From positions 3,202,201 through 3,266,200 of the forward strand of contig OZ021730.1 in assembly GCA_963978545.1 (NCBI GenBank): DNA of 64,000 nt. Reading direction: 5' to 3'. Position numbers and translations under genes: made by a program. The DNA is from Linyphia triangularis. Its lineage: Eukaryota; Arthropoda; Arachnida; Araneae; Linyphiidae. Under the pieces are notes generated by a model. It saw only the letters and a program-made list of their open reading frames with translations, did not search any database and was not told where the DNA came from. The number at the start of each line of letters is the position of its first letter. Position 1 is the stretch's first letter. Positions 12,801 to 26,500 of the stretch are shown in pieces.

Positions 12801-15800
12801 CTGCAATTCTACTTACAATATTAAAAGTAATTTTAACAAGAACAAAGAATGCCTACCCCCTTGCATGTTCATCTCATCTACACACCACTCAAAATTTAAT
12901 AAAGTAATACTTCTGATAAAGTTTCACCACATTTGCACTGGTATATAATAACGCTAATCTACATTCATAAATAACATTTATTAAAATACCGGTATAATAT
13001 AATTACTATTTTGAAATAATACTTAAATTGCCGAGTTTTTTTGCAAATAAAGTGCTAATGTGCTTTAACGAGTATTAAAATAAGTTGCAAGAGTACTTAA
13101 TAGGTGTATGTCGAACACTACGAATAGAATTGGATGGTTTCCATCCCTTTACCTGCATTGTTTGTAAGAAATTTTTTCCAAGATCCATGAAGAATTGGAA
13201 TTTATCTCCGATTCCATGTCCAATAGGATGAACACTCTCAATTCATAGTTCTTCTATAATATTTTGTGCTGGTGCCAATACTGCATTCAGGTTTATTCAC
13301 GCTTAAATATCTTCTAGAACAGCATGCACTATTAACTCTTATAGGTGGGCCATATGACTTATGTTGGAGTCCTTTGCGGGCCAGATACTTAAAAAAAATA
13401 TATCTTTGATTATTATTGATTTAACAATATATAGTATTTCTGAAAACTGGAAATTTTTTTTTTTTTTTTTTTATCTTAAGAAAATTACAATTGTTGATAT
13501 TTGATTATAGTTTGAGAGGCGACTGCAAATTTTGGACCCCATTGAACATCATTCTGAATTTTTTATAGAATATGGAGAAAAGTGAGTAGATTACGAATCC
13601 ACTGGTCTGCCTTGGCAAAGATGGCCGAAACTGATCAAAAATCGACTTGGAATGAGTTGAACTAAAGTCCGATTGCCAAATATGTCATAACTTGCCAAAA
13701 AGAGAACACATTTTTTCGTCTGGCAACCCACTGCATTTTGGTTTTCAATGAGAAAAAACGCAAACGATTTCTGATCTCTGGCTGAGAAAAATTGTATCTT
13801 TTAAAAAAAAGCCAAATTGGCGACATCAGTTACGTCATCAGTGACGTAATGTTTATTGCCAATTTGCCTCATTTGTGAAAGATGCAAGTAAGCCATAGCC
13901 ACACATTCGAATTGTCTGCAACTATCTTAATTGAAAATTAAAGAGTGAGGGTTACCAAATAAAAAAAGAGTGTGCTTTATTTGGCAAGTTATGGCATATT
14001 TGGCAATCGAATTTAGTTCAACTTATTAAGTTTGTTACCAGTTTCGGCCATTTTTGCTACGGCAGACCTGTGAATTCGTAATCTACTCACTTTTCTCCAA
14101 TTTCTATAAAAAATTCAGAATGATGTTCGATGGGGTCCAAAAATTGCAGTCGCCTCTCAGTCTATTTTTTTTTCTTCAAACAATTAAAAACATAATTGGT
14201 CAGGATAATTTGTCTTGGCCTATACCAGAAGCTAGTATTCTGTTACACAGACGGTATTTAGTAATTATTTACACTTTTCTTTTACTTGAATTTGTTTACC
14301 TGGAAAAGTAGATGATTCTTTTATTTGAATGAACCCTGATTGTTTTTAATGTGTTAATTTTTTAGGTGTTACTTCATCGAGCTTTTCTTTTATTATGTGA
14401 TGCTGTTGGCAAAGTCAAGTTGTCTTACATTTACCATGAAAAAAACATGTCTACCGATAACTCGATTTGGAGGTCCGCTGATAATCCATTTGATTTTTCT
14501 TTTCTCTTCAATTTTTTTACTGAGAAGCATTCTGAAATATTAGAGGACTTTTTGAATGGTGAAGACAAAGTACTTGGTCTTCTTGTCGTAAGTGTAGTAA
14601 TTTTTATTTTTGTTTTCTAATGTTGGAATTTTACCTTTAATGTTTTTATCTTTTCGGTGCAGTATGGCCTTCAAGTTTCTTTTGTGCCAGTAAAGTCAGA
14701 GTGGCCACAGAACCTGGAAATCAGGGAAATGTCAGGGAGCTTTCTAATTCTGGAAAAAAATCAGGGAAATGTCAGGGAACTTTTTAAAATTTTATGAGGG
14801 AATTTTTGTATTGTTTAAGGCACGTTCATCCATATTTTGGCGCTATTTACATGGAGATTTGTATTGGTAAGCCATTAGAGGTTTAATGTTACGGAAAATT
14901 TTAAAACTTTTCATTGCCAGCAAAACTATTTTTTAAAAAATTGTATGTTATCTCTTTAGCATACATGTTCTATTTGAATAGGGTGTCTAGACATCTGGAA
15001 AACCTAAGAAAATTTTGGAAATTTGAAAAAAAGTTTGCCCTAAAATCATGGAACTTTTTAGAAATCTGTCAGGGAAATCAGGGAACTTTTTTTCCTGAAT
15101 TTGGTGGCCACCCTGAAAGTTCAAACCAACCAATTGTTTTATATTTAGATAAGAATAGTTAGTTAATCCTTTTACCACTGGGAAGTTTCATAAAATTAGA
15201 ATAAAATATTGAATTCCCAACATTGTTTAAGATGAAGACGAAAAGATTGCTTTACTAAAAAAAAATAAACTTTATAAATTGAGAAATGATAATGCAAATG
15301 GCGAGTTATTGCAAGCAACAAGTTGGTTTAACCAGAGATCAGATTTTTCACAGATTTTTGCTTTTGTTTTTTTTATGTAGAATTTTTCACCTTTGTCCCA
15401 GTTTCGAGGATCTGCATTTTTTTCTAACCTGAACTACTTTTTCCCACCGAAAGTTTACTTTTCATCATAGCTGGGCAAGAAATATTCCCACATTGCTCCT
15501 TTTTTCTCGCAGATTACTCAAAAGTGCTTGGCGACCAGGTTATACTTCTTGCTGTGATTGGTTATCGATATCACGTGACCACCTCAGTGTTTTGAGGGTA
15601 AAGCATTTTGTTTTATTTTGTCTAACCTTGGATTATAATAAATCTTCTCTTTCATCTGAGTTATACATGTGCGGCAAACTGTGTTTCAAAATTTATGTAT
15701 TAAAAATTAAAAACACACACATCCAAATATCTTTAATTATTCTGATTAAAACAATTTTATTATTTATTTATAGAAAAAAAATGTGTTATAATGAAAGTTG

Positions 15801-18800
15801 ATAATTCATGTCAAGTAACTTATGCAAGGTTCCCATGGTCATTAAAAGTGCTTAATATTTTTTAAACTTGTTTTACAGGCTTTAAAAGTCCTTGAAAATG
15901 CATAAAGGTCCTTAAAAGTGCTTAACTTTTGTTACTTATCTAGGCAACAACAAAAAAAAAATTGGTACATTTGTTTTACTCATGCATCAACTTTTACATC
16001 GTTTTGTTGGTATTTGCTGATTAGTGGAGTAGATATCGAATGGCTTTAGTTACACACTGTACTTAGTGAAACAAACTTGCGAGATTAATGTTTAGGTTTT
16101 GCGAGCCAAAAAATCAAAGACCATCATCAAATTCTGTTTGTAAGGTAAAATGCAAATTGTTTATGAAAGATTTTTATATTAACGTTCTGGGCAAAACAGC
16201 TGTAAAGTCACATTAAAGACCTGATGTATGAAAACAAATTTTTGAAGGTCCTTAAAAAAAGTCATTGATTTTCATTGCATGATTTCAGTGAGAACGCTGT
16301 TTACAAGGTTCCCACGGTCCTGGAAGTCCTTGAATTTTTTTTTTTTAAATTTGGTCCTTGAATTTTTAAGTGACCACCTATAACCTCCGTTTTGTATTTT
16401 TATGTCTAAAGTAAGTAATTTTATGGTCCTTGAATTTTCAAAAGGGTCCTTGAATTTTCTTAAAAAGGTCCTTGAAAGTCCTTAAATTTTTTTTCTTCAA
16501 TAAAAGTAGGAACCCTGTGTTAAGATGTATGTTATATTTTCTTGCTATTTAGGTGAAATTTCACTTAAAAAAATGAAATTCAAAACCATTTACCATCATC
16601 TCTTCATCAAGATTGGGAAAATGTCCGAGATAATTTTTGTTTTACTTATAAAAGCTATTTTTAAATTTTTTACTAATTTAGAAATCTTAAAATGTATTTA
16701 TTTTAGAATTCCTTATGTATTGTTAAAATATATATAACTAAGCAGCAACATATGATTTTGTTTATTATGAAATTTTCTTTGATCCTTAATTTTATTTTAA
16801 TAGTTCCAGTTGCTAATTCTAAAAATAGAAGCACTGATGCACAAGAAACAATTATCTGAGGTTGATGTGGCTCAACTGAAAATAACAATTTCTAAGGTAG
16901 TACAACATGCAGAAGGAAATATCTATAATGGTTCTTCCTGGGACTTAAATGTAAGTTATTGGTGCCAGGGTTGGCATGGTTTAAACCGAATGTTTGTTTT
17001 TCTCAAAAAAACCATTTGCTTTTTTTTTAAAGAATAATTTAAAATTTTATTTTTATTTATTATTAGATTTTTTAAATAATTTGATGTAAATAACTTCTAT
17101 TTTTAACTGAACAACTCCACTTTTTTCTAATATTTTTTAAGAAAACAATTCACTAAGTGAAAAATTATATGAATGCTATAGATAGAATAAGTTCTAATGT
17201 ATTTTAAAATAAATCTTATAATTAAAGACTATTGAAGTTTTTATAAGTGTATCAACAATAAGTTTTTATATTAGACTAATAGATATATTAATGTTTTTTA
17301 GTAATTCAAAATTATTAATTATACTTATAGTACATGTATTAAATTCCATAAAATTATTCCTTACTTAGTGAACAATTACTATTGTATTATATAGTATACA
17401 TTGAATTTAAAAAACAGTATCTCTAAATAAAATATTAAAATTTAATATAATTTGAATGTCCACATAAGTAGCAGTTTATTTACTTTGTTGAAATTGATTT
17501 TCAGAAAGAATATTAATTGTTATTTGAACATTAATTATTCTAGTTAATGTCAAATTATATATATATATACACACACACAAGTTGTAATAATAAAAGGATT
17601 TAAAAAAAAAAAAAAAACCTGGTTTTAATTATTTTTTTTAATGAAATTTTTTTTTCCAACCCTGATTGGTACACTTTTTAATTATGTTATCATATCCAGA
17701 AACTTCGCTTCAGCATTTGATTTTTGTTTGCTTGCTCGTCTTTTAGTTGAATACTTTATCTAACGATAATTACGGTTCTGCTGTTTGGAGAAGACTGCTT
17801 GAGTTTCTCCCTCTTATTCTGAATACAATAAATAGCAAAGAACTGAAAAAAATCTGTAACTGTTTCCGTGAAATTATTTTGCATAGAGATTTTTTACTCG
17901 AGTAAGTGTTTCTTTTTTGTTTAATTATTATAATTTATGTTTTATTTGCTTGTTTATATCCTAAGTAATATAAGTATGTGGAACATGAGCAGTAGAGCAC
18001 ATGGCTACTTAATTCCAACAAATAAATTATTTTTGTTTTTAAAAGTTACTGAATATCTGTGTCCTAAATTGTCAGTTATTTTCTGGGTAAATATTTTGAG
18101 TTTGAATTAAATAATATAACTTTTCTATGGAAGAAACACATTTTGGTTCTTAAGAAGTTTTTAGCTGTGTTATTTAGCCAAGTAAATATTATCTAAATAA
18201 TAATAAAAAAAAATAATCTGTATCTGTGGATCTATAGAAAGCTACTTACAATAGGCTTAAAGCTCTGATATTTTCAACTTAAGTAGTTTTGGTCTTCTAA
18301 TTGTACGTTTGACAAACAGAAAGTTAAAATTTTAATTAGTTTTTTTAATTAACTTTTTCACAAAACAACATCCAATAGTGCTACAGCTCTAATCTTTTCG
18401 TAGCAATGAACCTTTCTGCGAGCGAAGCACCATAAGTAGGGCTGTGCAGCTAGTTTTAGATAAAAAAAACTTTAATATCCTGCAATGGCAATTTTTTTTT
18501 TTGCAGTAGTTTTTATTGTTTTATGAACATTCTTTGAAACCTACGGAAACTATCTTCTCAATCTTTTTCCTATGCTCTTGGAAATTTACCGATACTTAGG
18601 CTATTGCAAAGATATACATTTTTTTTTGTTTTGTTGTTGGATTGAATCAACATGCAGTAGCAATGGACAATTCCCACATTTAAAAAAAAAATTATTCAAT
18701 TCTAAATGTTTCAAAAAGGCCATAAACAAAAATTTCTGCTCACAGTGCTTTTTCCTTTCTTTTTTTTATTTGTAACTTAAGTTCGCTTGTTAGATTTTGG

Positions 18801-21800
18801 TGAGAAAACTACACATTTGGCTCGAATCCAATGTGACGCCACTTCATCTGAAACAACTTGGCTTGAAACGCAGCAGCGAAAACCAGTTTTGTAAGTTTCT
18901 CGCAAATCTCGCCAACCAGTATGGGATATGGCAATTGTCTACCTAGCACACACTACCTATTGGCAGAAACCTCGCGATAACCATAGAGAACAGAAGGATG
19001 TCACACAGCTATAATGTAGCGTTTTGATCGGACACGGTTTTCGGGCATTTTCTTTTCTTAATATTTAAATAACTAATTTTGTAAAAGAACTTTAGTTTAA
19101 AAATTTGGAATCAGAAAGAAATTCTTCGTAAATATAAACTAATTTCACTTGTTTTTAAAAAATGTGGTTATTGTTCATTGCAAGTAATGAAAATAATATT
19201 TATTCAAGTTAAAGTTGTAGCCATCTAATAGTTAAGAATTTAGGTAAACAATTAAAGGACATTCATTTAAATGCTCTTTACAGACTGACATCCAGGATCA
19301 GAGTGAAATAGCTACACCAAATATTTATAAATGCCGCTGTGTAGGGAGCGTAGCTTTACCAGAGGTTATTCTACAGGGTTCCCATGGTCATTGAAAATGA
19401 TTAAAAGTACTTAATATTTTGTACTTGTTTTCAAGGCCTTAAAAATACTTGAAAATGTTTATAGGTCCTTAAAAGTATTTGAAAATGCTTAGAGTTCCCT
19501 AAAAGTCCTTAATTTTTACTTATGTTGTGTACCCAATGGTAATATTTATAAAAATTCAACTCTTATTTGCTTATTCCCTTGAGGCCTCCACTTATCCACA
19601 TTGCTCCGGAATTGCCTGGTATATTTGTATTTTGAATACGTCAACTTATTCGTCATTCGTTTTTTTAGCAGAATAATTTTACGAGTACTATGCCTGGAAA
19701 GTGTATTATTTAATGTGCAAAGGGATAAGTACAGTGCATATGAAAAATGAATTGCTACATCATCAAAGTCTGTTCATGAGGCAAAATGTAAATTGTGCAT
19801 AAAAGATTTTGATAGTAGCGCTAGTTGCAAAGCAGCTGTAAAATCACACATTAAAGACATGCCTGAAAATAATTTTTTAAAGGTCTTTAAAAATGTTATT
19901 TATGCTCTTAAATAAAATGCACCTCTCTATTAATCAAAGTAAAACTAAGTATATGCAATTTATTACTTACTCTGATACCTCCACATATATCGAGATTGGA
20001 GAATACAAATTTGAAAAGGTGAATTCTTTCACCTATTTCGGTTCTGAAATCAACTCCGAAAACTTTTTATCTCCAGAACTTCGAAAGGGGATTATTTAGG
20101 CCAACAGATGCTTTTATGGCTTAAGAAAATTTCTGAGATCTGACAACATTAAAAGAGGCACCAAGTTGCTGTTATATAAAATTTTAATCAGGATAGTTCT
20201 CACTTACGCATCTGAAATGTAGACCTTGTCCCCGGAAAGAAGACAAGTGAACCCTCGCCACTTTTGAGAGGAAGATTCTCCTTTCCATCTTTGGTGGTTT
20301 TTGTGACAACGGAGTTTGGAGAAGGAGAACTAACTCTGAACTTCATTGGTTATCCAGAGAACCAGACATTCTGAAGCATCATAAAATTCAACCTATGAAA
20401 TGGGCCAGACACATTTGAAGAATGAATGACGAAAAGAATCTTTTTGGTCAAGCCAACAGGAGTTAGAAGAAGAGGCAGACCCTGACTGCCTCCAAAGTGA
20501 CTTTGTCTCAATCAACGTCAGAGACTGGAAAGCTGTGGCGCACAGTAGCAGGGCTCCAGAAAAATATTTTCTTCCTGCGTACACAAATGCCACATCCAAA
20601 AATTTCCTGCAAGTCTGCAGGCTTTAAATTATACTGCTGAAGAAAATTAAATGTTACGTACTATTGAGAATTAAAAGTTGTTTAATTCAAAAATCTTCTT
20701 GTCATTGATTTTGGAAGCACCACTCTGCAGGATAAACATCGGTTTCCAATGGCACATATCCAGTTGCAATATTAGGTCATTGGTTAAAGGTTAAGCTTGT
20801 GAAACGATAGCAAACACTGATGCTTGTCCAGCATGCCTCCTTTCATAACTATTTTCATTTTTGTGCTTTCGATTTAAATGCTGTGAATAGTTTTGCTCCA
20901 ACATTTCTTGCAAATACAGCATTTCATCTTCATTGTCTTGCTTGGATAGCTCCTTATCATTTTAACCCATTGACGGTCATGCACGTATATATGCGTCATT
21001 TGATCCTCAGTTTTTTCAGCAATACCCAACATTTTTAAATTTACAAATAAAATTTCAAATAAAATATTTTTTTAAATTTTTTTATTAGGATAAGATTTTA
21101 TAACCTATCTAAAACAAATGAATAAAACATTTAAAAAAAATTATTTATTTGAATTAGAAATATAATTTAAAAATTATTGCAGGGGAAAATAACTGTAGAA
21201 TTTCGCCCATTTCCTTGACCGTCAGTGGGTTAAAGAAAAATGTGGTTTCTTTTAAATTACAATAGAATATCCAAGAATTCTTTCAAATTAAAAAGAAGAA
21301 TGAAGGAAATAAACTCTCAGTGTAATTACATGTTTCAATAGGTTCAGATTCCAAAATCAGGAAATAAAACCCCCTTCCCCCCTTATGTTAACACATCTCC
21401 CTTCCCTGTCCAACCTAACTGGAATTTCTCCTTCCTATATAGAAGTAACAGGTGGTGAACTATATGGAGAATAGCACCCCCCCCCCCCCCAGTGTTACGG
21501 GAATCAACAACTCCCCCTTTCCCGCCCTGCCTAACTGGAATTTCTCATTAAAATTTTTTTTTAAAAAAAGCATTTGACTTCAATTTCCTGCGGGATCCGA
21601 CGATTTCCTGCGTACATCATACGCACGTACGTCCATTTTATCGGACTCTGCACAGTAGAAAGACCTGGTCTCGTCTTCTTGAGAAAGACGGGGTCCACTC
21701 AGGACTGTCGAGCTACTGATGATGATGATGTCCTTGAAAAGTCATTGATTTTCATTCTGTGATTTCAGTGGGAACTCTATTCTATAACACATATAAAGGA

Positions 21801-23553
21801 GAAAAGTGTATGACATAGAAAAGTAAGCATTGAAATACAATAGTTTTACACTGAAGAAATAGTTGCAAGTCTCGTATTGGTTCCTCGTAATGTAATATTA
21901 TTAGCCATGGGTGAACTGTAAAAACTATTGAAAATCTGTACAACAACAAAAAGGGCATCTCTGTTTTTCTATTAATGTAATTTAGACCTGGTTTGTAAGT
22001 ACTAGAATAATTCTTAAACTTTTTCTTAGTATGCAATTTTGATGATTTAAATTAGGTCTTAAATGAGTAAATAATACTCGTATAGTAAACTTGATTTTAT
22101 ATAACGTGGCATGTATTCTTTTTATTACAGTTCTGATAATGCTGCAACGACAGATTTAACATCTATTGTTTTGTTGTCGTTACAAAGTCCCCCTTTCAAG
22201 AAATCAAAATGTTTTCAAAGAGCTTTGATTTCATCTGTATGGAAGTTAGATTCTTTGCTTCTGTCTAGAAAAAGGTAACAATTTTGTTTTGAATGTATTT
22301 AGTGTATATTCTTTATATATTTGGATTGTTAATATTTTCATTATATATACTATATTGATTAAGAAATGTCATTAGGCAATGAGTTATATTTTGTTTCCCT
22401 TTCTGTTATTATTGCCTGAACATCTTTTTCATCGTTGGGCTTGAGTGAATACAAAATGCTATTTATATTGTTACAAATGAGTGAATTGCATACAATACAA
22501 ACAACCCTTTTTTGTGATAAATACTTTGTGTTTAAGTTCCTGATTTGATACTAACTTGTGTTATTGAATGATAATGCAATTTTCAAGCAGGAATTTTTTT
22601 TTAAAGTTTACTTTTATTTAATAACATGATAAGCCTTGACAAAATAAAATATAAAAAAAAATGAATTAATTTTTTTCTATGAATCCATCCTTTTTACTTT
22701 TCAAGTCAATGTGACGGCAAATTTAGTAATTGTCTGCTTGAAATTTTCTTAATATTTGTATATGTGTTTTTTACCTCAACAATTTTACATTATACTTCAG
22801 CCCAAACTATACAATTGTTTTTGTTTAAAATAATGCAATTTTTTTTTTACAATTATTAAAAATGAATGCAGTTTTTTTTTTTTTTTTTTTAATTTGAGAG
22901 TAGATCTAAATGTTCAAAAATCAGATTTAATTGGGTCAACTGTCTCTTAATGCAATGAGTTGTTCAATGATGTGATACTTGTACTAGTCTTCCACTACAA
23001 ATAATTTGTTTATTAGGTAATACAGCTATTTCATGGACTTAATTTTTTATCTTAAGGAGACATGGTAACCCTTGTTTTCACAAAAAATTATAAAAATATA
23101 AATTTTCTATTTTTTTGTGTTTTTATAATCTCTGAAACCAACTCCTTATTCTGCAAGTTTTTGAGATGATCCGATGACTGTCATTGCATAGCAATTATTC
23201 TTTTATAGAGAATTTAGCCTAGCTCAAATAGCTCCTTCGATGTTTATAATGCATTTTTCTCAGTTCAAGTTTTTTGGAATTCCCACCCTACTCAAAATGC
23301 TAAAACTCCACAAAATATAAATGAAATGACTTGAAATTTTTTTGTGTCATTCTAATGATCTATTTGATAAAATTATGCTTGGATTTTTTAATAAAATGGA
23401 AACTTTTTTTTTTACAATTTTAAATGTCGAAAAATGTCCTCTTTTTTTTTTACGATTTTTTTACCTATAGATATAATTTATATTGCTTTTCTACAAAACT
23501 ATTTCACTTATTCAAAATCTGATGCCTAAAAGTTTAGAGTATATTACTAAGAA

Positions 23554-23584
<31 letters not shown>

Positions 23585-26500
23585 TTTAAAGCACATTTTC
23601 AAATTTTTGAAAATGTAAAGCTCATGTAAACATTTTTTTAAAATAACATTTAATTTTTCACTAGTAACACTTCCAGATACATAAAAACTATAATTTTTAA
23701 AACTTAATTTAAAAAAATAGTTTTTAGGGTACCAAGTCCCCTTAAGGGGAGTTGGAACACTGATGTGAGCAGGTGAACAAAAGTACTTGCACTATGGCTT
23801 TAACACAAGCTTCACTGGATACACTTTGAATCGCGCAAAAGTGCAACATAAAGTAAATAAACAAAAGCTCAAATCTTTTCAAAGCAAAGTCAAAAACTCA
23901 CTGACTACTGACTAATTGAAGATTTCACACCGCATTCTTATTTATATTAACATGCGAGACATTTCTCCAAAAATCCAGTTTTGTTTTAACGATCACTATA
24001 CGGAAACACTCAAACCTCGGCATTTCCCGATTGATATAAATGCAAACAAGCTATTTCTAAGCTGTATTATCGCTGTTAATAAATAAAATAAAATAGAACT
24101 TTAAAAGAAATACGTCACTATTTTGCAGAAAATATGCAGAGTATTTGGTTAGAAACAAAGCTCACCACGAGTAATTTGAATAGGCAAATCGCAATGTTTT
24201 GCCTTAAAAGTATGCCATGTTCAAAGGTTACTGTATTAATGAGCGTGGCTCGCCAGCTTACTTGTAAAAGAAGCCAAGGTCGTCACTCCAGTGTTTTCTT
24301 TAACGGGGTGGTTTTACTTACATGTTCCAATGAAATGAGTTTCTTTGTGCCTACACTTTCTATTGTAAGAAGATTTTCTTCTCATCAATTTTCACACCTA
24401 TTTTGCCTCACTACAAAGCTTGAATACTTTCTCTGAACACAGGACTTGTTTCCAAAATTGATTATTGTATTGTAGTTTTAAGCAAGCTCACCCATTATAA
24501 AATAAAAAAAAAAAACTTTTAAAAATAAGCTTTAGTTTCATTATCAATGGAACTGCTCAATACAATTTTTTAAAAATTGGACTTAATTTTCTTTTTGCTC
24601 TGCTACATATATCTTAAAAATCGTCTTTTTTTTTGCTAAGAAGCTGTAAAATGTCTGTTCTTTCTTATTACTTTATTTAAAAGAAAATAATTAATACATT
24701 AAAATAGTATTATAAATTATTATGTAGAAGCATACAATTAAAAGGAAGTCCTAGTAAGGACCATTCCCTATACTCGCTATATTACAATCTGCTTGCCAGG
24801 TGCATTTAGAAACTACTTTGTATAAAACCTTGACATTTGGTGAGTAGGTATGAAAAAGATCACTTAACGAAATGACATAAATTGTTTTCATTTAATATCT
24901 ATCTATTTTAAATGAAAATTAAAATAGCAAAAGACAAAACCAGGTAGAGCCACTGCATACGCATTGACGAAAGGATTTCCAATATAAAATATATTGGACA
25001 CTATTTTCGAGATTTTAATTTATTTCATTAAGTTATCTTTCTCGTACCTACTCACCAACTTTAAAGGTTTTATAGAAAGTAGTTTCTAAATGCACTGGGC
25101 AAGAAAATTGTATCGTAACGGTTATAGGGAATGATCCTTACTAGGACTTTCTCTTAATAACAATTTTTTTCAAATATTCTTTGTGATATTCATGTGGTTT
25201 TGGACATGGATACATTTGTAGAACTCAGTTGTATTCTGTCTGTGCAACATTTTATAAACACTAACTGTTTGTTAAATAGGGTTTTAAATGAAATGGAGAC
25301 TGGAGGCAATTTTATAAAGGTTCTCACTTATTTAAGTTCCTTTGGAAGAAAATTGATGAAATATAAAGATACTACTCCAAAGAACAGTGAAGAGCTCAAA
25401 CCTCTTTGGAGTGGAGTGGAGGAAATGTGTTCCTATTTCAATGAAATTCTAAAGTCTAATTTCATAGTTAGAGCAAAGACAAATGAGAAAATGTATAATA
25501 TACTTAAAGTAAGAATCTTTATTTGTTTTCTCTGCATTGTGTGAATTTTTATTTGATTGTCTAATATAGTAATCCTTGACATTTTAAAAGGAAGTCCTAG
25601 TAAGGATCATTCCCTATACTCTCTATGTTACAATCTTCTAGACCAGTACATTTAGAAATTACTTTCTATAAAACCCGCTTGACATTTGGTGAGTAGGTAC
25701 AGTACCCCCAAAAAAAAACAGAACGATGGCTTTATCTTCGGTTCTAATTATCGTAGAATCTTACGGTTTGCACCAAAATGTTTTGCTTACAATTTTCTAT
25801 ATATCTGATGCAATTTTTTTTTCTTGAGGGACCGTTTACTAAGTAAAAGTAACGCTATCTTCGAAAATTTCGATACAAACCCTTATTTTTTATCATTTCA
25901 TTCGATTCAGAATACATCATTTACCCTATATACCAAATTTCAATGCATTATGTTGAAAAACAAGTCACTTATGAGCGAAAATATTTCAACCATTTTTTTG
26001 ACCGATCTTCAGGGAGAATTTCCATAAAACGAAAGGTATTTTTAAGGTTCTTCACAGCGAGAGAAATCGAACGGCTAATGTGGCGCGTTTCCCGAAGATT
26101 AAAAAATACAAGTATTAGTCTAAAATTGCATAGAAAGTACTTGGATTTATAGTGTCATGTTTAAGATTAATACAAAAATAGCAAGTAAACGCAAAAGTAA
26201 CATAATTTATTTACAACATTAAAGATGTGCATTCTTCACACGAAATAAATAAAATATCGAAAACTGTAATTGCAGAAATATAACGAATACTACTGATAAT
26301 TAGAAAATTAATAAATATTAAATGTCGGCATTAGTAAACAGTATTTAGCAAAGCATGAATATTTTACAGAAATATTTCACTATAAACACAAATGTAACTA
26401 GATCGTTGAAATTATTTATAAAATGAAAAAGTCACATGATTCAGTAAAATTTTTAAAGGATAACTTATTGAAATTGCTTAAAAAATGTTGTTTTAAATAA

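Larger units (their letters stand above)
19374..21779. mobile_element. MITE, CAGGGTTCCCATGGTC family, carrying a LINE remnant
   Basis: Starts CAGGGTTCCCATGGTCATTG at 19374 and ends AGTGGGAACTCTA at 21779, with an exact 5-bp duplication TTCTA (19369-19373, 21780-21784). Its body is interrupted between about 19896 and 21732 by a non-LTR retroelement fragment. Confidence 0.8.

Noticed and set aside
15493..15610. Exon-like frame after TTTTTTCTCGCAG (KSAWRPGYTSCCDWLSI)
   Set aside because: Good acceptor and donor, but its only fully open phase does not fit the phase-0 exons before and after it in URB2. Kept out of the gene model.
24134..24436. 100-codon plus-strand open frame
   Set aside because: No domain, no splice context, composition like the surrounding intron.
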